This document shows, one piece after another, positions 1 to 5,058 of a DNA stretch of 12,911 nucleotides. The DNA is from Archangium sp. (lineage in GTDB: Bacteria; Myxococcota; Myxococcia; Myxococcales; Myxococcaceae), in assembly GCA_016793585.1 (NCBI GenBank), contig JAEUJR010000486.1, positions 1-12,911 of the forward strand. Reading direction: 5' to 3'. Position 1 is the stretch's first letter. Every line of letters starts with the position of its first letter. The notes under the pieces were generated by a model that was not told the origin of the DNA, searched no databases, and saw nothing but the letters and a program-made list of their open reading frames with translations. The translations under genes were made by a program, and so were the position numbers.

Positions 1-1
1 C

Positions 2-508
2 GGCGACAGCGACGTGCGCGAGATGAAGGCCATCGGCCTGATCAACGCTCCGCCCGCTGACGTGTGGAAGGCCGTGCGCGACTACGACAACTACCCGAAG
101 ACCATGCCGTACGTCGAAGACGGCAAGGTGCTCTCGCGCGAGGGCGGAGACAAGGTCACCGTCCTCTACTCCAAGCTCAACACGCCCCTGGTCGATCGCC
201 GCGACTACATCATTCGGCTGGTCGACGAGTCGAACTGGCAGGACGGCAAGGGCTTCATGAAGGTCACCTGGACGGTGGTGAACGACATGGACGACAAGGT
301 GCCGGTGCTCAAAGACGTGGTGCGGGTGCGCATCAACGAGGGCTACTGGCTGCTCGAGCCGCGCGAAGAGGGGAAGAAGACCTTCGCGACGTATTACGTC
401 TACACGAGCCCGGGCGGCTCGCTGCCCAACTTCATCATCAACAAGGCCAACACCATCGCGGTGCCCAGCGTGTTCGAGGCCATCAAGAAGACGGTGACGA
501 AGAAGTGA
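2..508 (+). CDS. START/SRPBCC-family protein, 5' truncated
   Basis: About 168 residues of the C-terminal part of a START/SRPBCC (Bet v 1-like) protein are visible. The reading frame is open to the window edge. A GTG at 14 and an ATG at 23 are possible starts, but the alignment-like text before them (GDSDVREMKAIG) already reads as the first strand of the fold, so the true start is probably upstream. The pattern APPADVWKAVRDYDNYPKTMPYV is typical of the first helix and strand of the family. VDRRDYIIR and the late YYVYTSPGGSLPNFIINKA, followed by a long C-terminal helix, match START-type proteins of proteobacteria. Such proteins bind lipids or other hydrophobic ligands in a cavity; the ligand here is unknown. 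The stop codon overlaps the GTG start of the next gene by four bases, which suggests one transcript and translational coupling. The family call is firm, the role is not. Confidence 0.85.
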   Translation, partial: GDSDVREMKAIGLINAPPADVWKAVRDYDNYPKTMPYVEDGKVLSREGGDKVTVLYSKLNTPLVDRRDYIIRLVDESNWQDGKGFMKVTWTVVNDMDDKVPVLKDVVRVRINEGYWLLEPREEGKKTFATYYVYTSPGGSLPNFIINKANTIAVPSVFEAIKKTVTKK

Positions 509-1215
509 TCGGGCTCCTCCTGCTCCAGCTCGCCATGACGACTGCTCCCACCGCGCCCGTCGATCGCACCATCAGCACCTCGGGAGACGCCGAGGTGAAG
601 ATCGCGCCTGACCAGGTCCAGCTGATGATCTCGGTCGTCACCGCCGACAAGACGGTCGCCAGATCGAAGGCCGCGAACGACGAGCGGGTCGCGAAGACGC
701 TCTCGGTGCTCCAGAAGAACGGCATCGCCCCGAAGGATCTGCAGACCGATCAGATCTCCATCGAGCCGGTGAACGACTCCAACAGCTACTCGTACTCGAA
801 GACGAAGGAGCCCGACGGCTACCAGACGCGCCGCTCCATCGCGGTGCTGCTACGCGACGTGACGAAGTTCGAGGTGTTGCTCACGGCCGTGCTCGAGGCC
901 GGCACCAACCACGTCGACGGCATCTCGTTTCAGACGAGTGAGCTCCGGAAGCACCGCGACGCCGCGCGCTCGATGGCGCTGAAGGCCGCGAAGGAGAAGG
1001 CCGAGGCCATGGCGAAGGAATATGGGCTCAAGGTTGGCAAGCCGCGCTCCATCAGCGAGTCGTCATCGTCGTTCTTCGGCAACCCGTACCTGCGCGGAGG
1101 CATGGCGCAGAACATGGTCCAGAACGTTGGCGGCGGCGGAGAGGCCAGCGACACCTTCGCGGCCGGAATGATCTCGGTGCGGGCGACGGTGAACGTCTCG
1201 TTCGATCTCGAGTGA
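505..1215 (+). CDS. SIMPL (DUF541) domain protein, secreted
   Basis: A 236-residue protein of the SIMPL/DUF541 family, whose best-known members are E. coli YggE and mammalian SIMPL; the bacterial ones are periplasmic and loosely linked to oxidative stress. The start chosen is GTG 505, which overlaps the upstream stop as GTGA. It supplies a short hydrophobic leader (MIGLLLLQLAMTTA) that can act as a signal peptide; ATG 535 would remove it. The reading frame stays open upstream of 505 to position 64, but that stretch lies over the START gene and reads as arginine-rich noise. Family features in order: ISTSGDAEVKIAPDQVQL near the N-terminus, an ARSKAANDERVAKTLSVLQKNGI helix, the QTDQISIEP strand, YQTRRSIAV, then AARSMALKAAKEKAEAMAKEYG and a final beta strand. 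A serine- and glycine-rich insertion sits near residues 175-215. The stop directly abuts the stop of the convergent gene. The biochemical role is not known. Confidence 0.88.
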   Translation: MIGLLLLQLAMTTAPTAPVDRTISTSGDAEVKIAPDQVQLMISVVTADKTVARSKAANDERVAKTLSVLQKNGIAPKDLQTDQISIEPVNDSNSYSYSKTKEPDGYQTRRSIAVLLRDVTKFEVLLTAVLEAGTNHVDGISFQTSELRKHRDAARSMALKAAKEKAEAMAKEYGLKVGKPRSISESSSSFFGNPYLRGGMAQNMVQNVGGGGEASDTFAAGMISVRATVNVSFDLE

Positions 1216-1590
1216 TCAGCGCTTGTGAATCGGGTGATGCGGGTCGCGGCGCTTCTGGGCGTCGGTGGTCACCTTGAACATCAGCATGGTGACGATGATG
1301 GCGACCACGAGCGCGATGACGTACTGCTTCTCGTTGAAGAGCAGCAGCGAGATGGTGCCACCGGCGACGCCAATCAGCGTCCACAAGAACCACGCGCCGC
1401 CCCACACGTTGTCACCATGTCGCCGCGCCCTGGCGAGCAGGGGAATGGTGTCGGCGCGTCGCCACAGCGTCTTGCCTTCTTCCAGCACCTCATCGGACGG
1501 CTCCACGAGGCCCATGAGCCAGGCCTGCTCGAGCTGACCGAAGCTCTGAAAGTCGATCTCACCTTCGGAGTTGCGCACGCGGTACTTCAT
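1216..1590 (-). CDS. GYF_2-like small membrane protein
   Basis: A 124-residue protein. The first ~50 residues (YRVRNSEGEIDFQSFGQLEQAWLMGLVEPSDEVLEEGKTLWRRADTIPLL) resemble the GYF_2 (DUF4339) layout, in which a short display strand is followed by a helix and a D-x-V-x-x-x-x-x-x-W-x-x-A motif. The resemblance is by eye only. Two hydrophobic helices follow at about residues 67-84 and 89-106, then a basic tail ending in HHPIHKR, so the protein is probably a two-helix inner-membrane protein with both ends on the cytoplasmic side. The start is well supported: on the - strand GAGGAG lies five to six bases before ATG 1590. The ATG overlaps the stop of the FAD oxidoreductase gene (ATGA at 1590-1587), so the two are very likely co-transcribed and coupled. 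GYF_2-like modules are common in myxobacterial proteins and are thought to mediate protein contacts. Its function is unknown. Confidence 0.8.
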   Translation of the reverse strand: MKYRVRNSEGEIDFQSFGQLEQAWLMGLVEPSDEVLEEGKTLWRRADTIPLLARARRHGDNVWGGAWFLWTLIGVAGGTISLLLFNEKQYVIALVVAIIVTMLMFKVTTDAQKRRDPHHPIHKR

Positions 1591-3185
1591 GAGAGCTCCT
1601 CACAGATCTGCTCGGCGACCCGAAGGCCGTCGATGCCGGAAGAAACGATGCCTCCAGCGTAGCCGCAGCCTTCCCCCGCCGGGTACAGGCCCTTCACTGA
1701 CACCGACTGCAGCGCTTCGTTCCGCGTCACGCGCACGGGCGACGAGGTGCGGGCCTCGATGCCGATCAACAGGGCCTCGTCGGTGATGAACCCGCGCATC
1801 GAGCGATCGAACGCCTTGATGGCCTGCTTGAGCGAGTCGGTGAGCGCCTTCGGGAACAGGCGGTTCAGGTCGGCGTGGGCGAGGCCTGGGCGGTAGGTCG
1901 TGCCCTCGGGCTTCTTGTTGAGGCGGCCCGAGAGGTAGTCGGGAATGCTCTGCGCCGGCGCGAAGAACTTGCCCCCGCCCAGCTCGTACGCGGCCTTCTC
2001 CCACTTGCGCTGAAACGCGAGGCCCGCGAGCGGCCCGGTGAAGCCATCACGCGCGAAGTCTTCGACCGACACGCTGACCACGATGCCCGCGTTCGCGTAC
2101 TTCGAGTTGCGGCGCGAGTTCGACATGCCGTTGGTGCACTGAAAGCCGTCTTCCGTGGGCGTCGGCACGACGATGCCGCCGGGGCACATGCAGAACGAGT
2201 AGACGCCGCGCACCTCACCATCGACCGACAGGTTCTCGGCCAGCTTGTAGTCGGCGGGCGGCAGGCGCGCGTCGTCGGCCACCTTGTCGCCGTACTGCAT
2301 CTCGTTGATCAAGAGCTGCGGGTGCTCGGCGCGGAAGCCGAGGGCGAAGGGCTTGGCTTCGACGAAGACGTGCCCATCGGTGGCGAAGCGCTCGTACAGC
2401 TCCCGCGCCGAGTTGCCCGGAGCGAGGATCACGCGGTCGGTGTCGAGGGTGCTGCCGTCGTGCAGCTTCACGCCGGCGACGAGGCCATTCTTCACGATGA
2501 CGTCTTCGACGCGCGTCTCGAACCGCACCTCGACGCCCATGGCGATGAGCTCGTGGCGCATCTTCTCGACGGCAAACGGCAACAGGTCGGACCCGATGTG
2601 CGGCTTGCCCTGCACGAGAATGCGATCGGGCGCTCCGTACTTCGCGAAGGTCTCGATGACGCGGCGAACGTGGGGGTGGTTGATGCGCGTCGAGAGCTTG
2701 CCGTCGGTGTACGCGCCGGCGCCACCCTCGCCAAAGTTCATGTTCGACTCGGGGTAGAGCGTGCCGTCGCGCGAGAGCTTCGCGACGTCTTTTCTTCGCT
2801 GCACCACATCTTTGCCGCGCTCGAGAATGACGCTCTTCACTCCACGCTCGGCCAGCGCGAGGGCAGCGAACAGCCCAGCGGGGCCCATGCCCACGATGAC
2901 CGGGCGCTGCGCAGGCTGCTTCGAGACGGGGGGCAGGGGCGCGGGCGCAGGGTCGACCTCACTCACGTCGGGCGGCAGCTTCGGCGAACGCCCAGGCGCG
3001 AGCTCGACCTCGAGTGTGTGCACGTAGCGCGGGTGGTTCTTCTTTCTCGCGTCGAGCACCGTGCGAACGACGCGCACCGTCTTCAGGTCGGTCGGCTTGA
3101 GGCCAAGCTTCGTCGCCGCCTTCTCGGCCAGCACCGACTCGGGCTCGTCCAACCACTGGGGGATGTTGTTGATCCGAAGGGCCAC
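1587..3185 (-). CDS. COG2509-type FAD-dependent oxidoreductase
   Basis: A 532-residue uncharacterised FAD-dependent dehydrogenase of the COG2509 type, of normal length for that family. An N-terminal alpha/beta domain (about residues 1-65) and a proline-rich linker precede the dinucleotide-binding fold. VIVGMGPAG at 96-104 is the GxGxxG loop, and E122 in VILERG is the expected ribose-binding acid. NFGEGGAGAYTDGKLSTR at 150-167 and the C-terminal GLYPAGEGCGYAGGIVSSGIDGLRVAEQI are signature stretches of the family. It contains CMCPGG in the substrate domain and has no signal peptide, so it is probably cytosolic. The substrate is unknown. The start is GTG 3185: the protein begins MALRINNIP as relatives do, although no strong ribosome binding site is visible. 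A possible -35 TTGACT lies on the - strand at 3350-3345, with only a poor -10. The small membrane protein gene follows with a 4-base overlap. Confidence 0.9.
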   Translation of the reverse strand: MALRINNIPQWLDEPESVLAEKAATKLGLKPTDLKTVRVVRTVLDARKKNHPRYVHTLEVELAPGRSPKLPPDVSEVDPAPAPLPPVSKQPAQRPVIVGMGPAGLFAALALAERGVKSVILERGKDVVQRRKDVAKLSRDGTLYPESNMNFGEGGAGAYTDGKLSTRINHPHVRRVIETFAKYGAPDRILVQGKPHIGSDLLPFAVEKMRHELIAMGVEVRFETRVEDVIVKNGLVAGVKLHDGSTLDTDRVILAPGNSARELYERFATDGHVFVEAKPFALGFRAEHPQLLINEMQYGDKVADDARLPPADYKLAENLSVDGEVRGVYSFCMCPGGIVVPTPTEDGFQCTNGMSNSRRNSKYANAGIVVSVSVEDFARDGFTGPLAGLAFQRKWEKAAYELGGGKFFAPAQSIPDYLSGRLNKKPEGTTYRPGLAHADLNRLFPKALTDSLKQAIKAFDRSMRGFITDEALLIGIEARTSSPVRVTRNEALQSVSVKGLYPAGEGCGYAGGIVSSGIDGLRVAEQICEELS

Positions 3186-3450
3186 GCCCGGCGGGTACCA
3201 TGGAGCTCGCCCGCCCAGCTACGCCACAGAGGTGCTTCTCTTGTCATCAGCTGGGCTTCTGAATGGGTGCTACCGCGATTACGCATGCCACCGGCGCAAC
3301 CTGCCGAGGTGCAACCGCCGCTACGCAGTGGGAGGTTGGCTGACAGTCAAAAGAAGCTGAAATTGCTGACGATTTCGGAGCAGCCGAACTGGCACACGGG
3401 GTGAACATGCACCCTCGGCGATTCAGTTTCGACTACCCGGAGGGATCTTG

Positions 3451-3630
3451 ATGAGCACCGACAAGAAGAACACCAAGGCGTTGGCGCAGGCCTTTTTTGC
3501 GCAGCTCCAGTCTGGTGGCTACACTCCGAACCAGATTCTCGACATCGCCACCGAGCTCATTGACCAGGTGACGGTGAACCTGAAGCAGAAGCCGGCCGAA
3601 GTCGAAGCCGAGCCCCGCGCCGAAGCCTGA
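3451..3630 (+). CDS. small conserved-looking protein of unknown function
   Basis: A 59-residue protein, MSTDKKNTKALAQAFF onward. ATG 3451 is preferred over the adjacent TTG 3448 because GGAGG at 3439-3443 then has a spacing of seven bases. The body is a predicted helix-turn-helix-like pair: KALAQAFFAQLQSGGY, then TPNQILDIATELIDQVTVNLKQ, followed by an acidic, alanine- and glutamate-rich tail (AEVEAEPRAEA). It has no signal peptide, membrane segment or cysteine. The text resembles short proteins I associate with myxobacterial genomes, but I cannot name a family or a function. It is transcribed away from the FAD oxidoreductase gene across a 265-bp intergenic region. The most AT-rich part of that region (about 3335-3380) is the likely promoter zone. 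A structured stretch and an intrinsic terminator follow the gene, so it is probably monocistronic. Confidence 0.75.
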   Translation: MSTDKKNTKALAQAFFAQLQSGGYTPNQILDIATELIDQVTVNLKQKPAEVEAEPRAEA

Positions 3631-3649
3631 GCGGGAAAAAAGAGAATAG

Positions 3650-3735
3650 CCCTCGCAGGCACCCCGACGTTCCGGACTGGCTCCGGGAGTCGCGGGCCCT
3701 CGCGAGGGGATGCAGTCTGAGACGTCAGACCTGCA
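3650..3735 (+). other. structured segment: 3' UTR or possible small RNA
   Basis: Several hairpins lie between the small gene and its terminator. CCGGA 3672-3676 pairs with TCCGG 3682-3686. CCCTCGCGAGGG at 3698-3709 is a perfect palindrome whose right half could instead pair with CCCTCGC at 3650-3656. TGCAGTCTGA 3711-3720 pairs with TCAGACCTGCA 3725-3735 across a GACG loop with one bulged base. No protein-coding frame is evident. It could be the structured 3' end of the small mRNA or a separate, processed RNA ending at the terminator. I could not match it to 6S, SRP or tmRNA signatures. Confidence 0.35.
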
Positions 3736-3738
3736 TGG

Positions 3739-3768
3739 AAGCCCGGCTCGATGCCGGGCTTTGTTTTT
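3739..3768 (+). terminator. intrinsic terminator of the small gene
   Basis: AAGCCCGGC (3739-3747), a TCGAT loop, and GCCGGGCTT (3753-3761) form a 9-bp perfect stem followed by TGTTTTT. This is a textbook rho-independent terminator for + strand transcription. Its T tract touches the stop codon of the convergent lipid kinase gene. The opposite strand lacks a comparable U tract downstream of the stem, so the element should act mainly on the + strand. Confidence 0.88.
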
Positions 3769-4394
3769 CAGCGAAGCCGGTGTCGCGCGACGGCGGTCGC
3801 GATGCAGACGATCAACAGCCCGAGCATCAACGCCGACATCACGTAGCTCTGCGTCCACGCGGTGGTCGCCGCCCAGGTAGCCAGGGCGCCCGCGGTGAAC
3901 AGCGCGTCGAGCCATTTCGGCTTCTTCGACTCGTGCATCAGGGCTCCGCCGAGGAACGTGAGCGGCACCCCGAAGAGCACCTGGCGCTGAATGACGGAGA
4001 GGTCGCTGAAGATCTGATCGGCGTCGTGCACCAGAATCGCGGCGAAGATCACCATCGAGCCGATCGCCAGCACGAGGACACCGGCGGCGGCGATGTCTTT
4101 CGTGAGCTTCGCCTTCTCGTCGAACTGCTGAATCGCGAGATCGACCAGCTGCTCGAGCGCGCTGTTGAGCATCTCGGCGAAGAAGATGAGGGTGACGCAG
4201 AAGATCAGAATCGCCTTCTCGGCGAGGCCCAGTGGAACGGCGCTGGCGACGAGCCCGACGAGAATGGCGGCGATGATGTGCATGCGCATGTTGCGCTGGT
4301 GCACGACGGTGTGAATGAGCCCGCTCCACGCGTAGCCGAGCGACTTCGCGAACGACGTCGGCTGATCTTTCGGCATGAACGGCGGCTTCGTCAT
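3768..4394 (-). CDS. DgkA-family lipid kinase with C-terminal membrane extension
   Basis: A 208-residue integral membrane protein of the DgkA family, ATP-dependent kinases of diacylglycerol or undecaprenol. The core is residues 14-122: SFAKSLGYAWSGL, the amphipathic HQRNMRMHI, three membrane helices, the catalytic-type E74-x-x-N77-x-x-x-E81 pattern in EMLNSALEQLVDL, and KDIAAAGVLVLA. The family is usually about 120 residues; here a further 86 residues add probably two more membrane segments (about 162-180 and 184-202). Whether the lipid substrate is diacylglycerol or undecaprenol cannot be told; the ending of the core is closer to the Gram-positive undecaprenol type. The start at ATG 4394 puts the core near the N-terminus. 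The frame can be extended to GTG 4448, but that adds 18 unconserved-looking residues. Neither start has a strong ribosome binding site. The gene is divergent from the tRNA-like region and ends at the terminator of the small gene. Confidence 0.87.
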   Translation of the reverse strand: MTKPPFMPKDQPTSFAKSLGYAWSGLIHTVVHQRNMRMHIIAAILVGLVASAVPLGLAEKAILIFCVTLIFFAEMLNSALEQLVDLAIQQFDEKAKLTKDIAAAGVLVLAIGSMVIFAAILVHDADQIFSDLSVIQRQVLFGVPLTFLGGALMHESKKPKWLDALFTAGALATWAATTAWTQSYVMSALMLGLLIVCIATAVARHRLR

Positions 4395-4528
4395 CGCTCG
4401 AGTCGAGTAGCACACCTCGGCCACCGTCAGGAGCCCACGCCGCGTCACGTCTCGCCCGCAACCGTTACCGAGACACCGCGCCGTCGTGCTCTTCCTCTGG
4501 AACCGTCACGTCACGTCCGCGGCTCGCG

Positions 4529-4649
4529 TCGCCTGCAGGTGGCGGGAATCGTGTTCGGCCCGAAAGGGTCTCGCTGGTTCGAATCCAGCCGTCTCTTCGT
4601 GGGACGTGGCGGAGTTGGCAAACGCAAACACACCAGCCTTTCACGCTGG
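4529..4649 (+). ncRNA. circularly permuted tRNA-like RNA (SPFH/Band-7-associated type)
   Basis: The elements of a tRNA occur here in rotated order. GTGTT 4551-4555 is the anticodon-stem 3' strand. A class II-like variable arm follows, with CCC-GAAA-GGG at 4559-4568. The T arm GCTGG-TTCGAAT-CCAGC (4573-4589) is canonical. CGTCTC 4590-4595 pairs with GGGACG 4601-4606 (one G-U) to form the acceptor stem, closed by the TTCGT loop instead of ending in CCA. TG 4607-4608 stands for positions 8-9. The D arm is GCG/CGC with a GG-containing loop (4609-4625). A4626 stands for position 26, and AACAC 4627-4631 pairs perfectly with GTGTT. The RNA ends therefore enter where the anticodon loop would be. Two hairpins with 7-base loops flank the core (4529-4545 and 4633-4649). 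Such an RNA cannot be aminoacylated at a free 3' end. It resembles the tRNA mimicry of Y RNAs such as YrlA. The outer ends are approximate. Confidence 0.62.
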
Positions 4650-4655
4650 CAGCAG

Positions 4656-4729
4656 TGGCCCATAGCTCAGACAGGTAGAGCGCGAGATTCGAGATCTCGA
4701 CGTCGGAGGTTCAAATCCTCCTGGACCCG
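4656..4729 (+). tRNA. tRNA-like cloverleaf, class I body with CGA loop
   Basis: A nearly canonical class I cloverleaf. Positions 8-9 are TA. The D arm is GCTC-AGACAGGTA-GAGC (4665-4681). The anticodon arm is CGAGA-TTCGAGA-TCTCG (4683-4699), with U33 and anticodon CGA. The variable loop ACGTC is five bases, and the T arm is GGAGG-TTCAAAT-CCTCC (4705-4721). The acceptor strands 4656-4662 and 4722-4728 have five pairs and two mismatches (T-C at 1-72, C-A at 4-69), and no CCA is encoded. CGA would read serine UCG, but serine tRNAs need a long variable arm, which is absent. It therefore looks like a decayed tRNA or, more likely given its neighbour, a dedicated tRNA-like RNA. It starts only six bases after the preceding hairpin, so the two structures may be one transcript. 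Confidence 0.6.
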
Positions 4730-5058
4730 GGAACGCCCTGCGCGAAGCCGGCCTCGAGTCGATGGGTGTGGTCCGGGCGAGGCGGTCGTGCTCCCGGGTG
4801 AAGGCCAGCAGGTCGTCAGCGGCGTCGTCGAAGGTGACGGCGTTCGTCCACGGCCGGTTCGCCCCACCTCGCAGCAGGGCTCCCCGCTCCACGCGGCAGC
4901 TCGCGCGTGAGTGATCACACCGGCGGTGAAGAGCCGTCTTCTTCATCGCGACATCGACAGGCCCGCAACGCGTGGGGCGTTCGTTTTTCGAAGCAGCAGG
5001 TCAGTCGCTCTCACGGTGCACGTGAAGGAGCAGGCAGTTCTCACGAAGGAGGTCGCCC
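4730..5058 (+). other. gene-free stretch between the tRNA-like RNAs and the SPFH gene
   Basis: No convincing + strand gene lies here. On the - strand, about 4845 to 4740 has a strongly GC-third-position frame reading AVTFDDAADDLLAFTREHDRL, which may be a gene fragment. It runs into the antisense of the tRNA-like cloverleaf (GFEPPTSRSRI, a familiar translation artefact of tRNA genes), so it is not a whole gene. The end of the stretch holds a strong ribosome binding site, AAGGAGG at 5044-5050, for the gene at 5059. I see no clear promoter and no sigma-54 type GG-N10-GC element. Confidence 0.4.

Noticed and set aside
64..504. Upstream extension of the SIMPL frame over the START gene
   Set aside because: The extension reads as histidine- and arginine-rich shadow text. 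GTG 505 gives a signal peptide and a coupled 4-base overlap.
3388..3405. Sigma-54 promoter candidate TGGCACACGGGGTGAAC upstream of the small gene
   Set aside because: The -24 GG is present, but the invariant -12 GC is GA at the required 10-base spacing.
3631..3768. 6S RNA, SRP RNA or tmRNA
   Set aside because: The GGTCAGGTCCGGAAGG-type SRP core, the long 6S hairpin with central bubble and a tmRNA tag frame are all missing.
4395..4448. Longer lipid kinase start at GTG 4448
   Set aside because: It adds 18 residues with no family resemblance and no better ribosome binding site. ATG 4394 places the DgkA core normally.
4600..4655. A linear glutamate tRNA (TTC loop at 4638-4644)
   Set aside because: No T arm or acceptor 3' strand follows before the next cloverleaf starts, and there are seven bases between the D stem and this stem instead of one.
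4641..4946. - strand open frames across the tRNA-like region, including GGFEPPTSRSRI
   Set aside because: That string is the well-known antisense translation of tRNA genes and does not indicate a protein.
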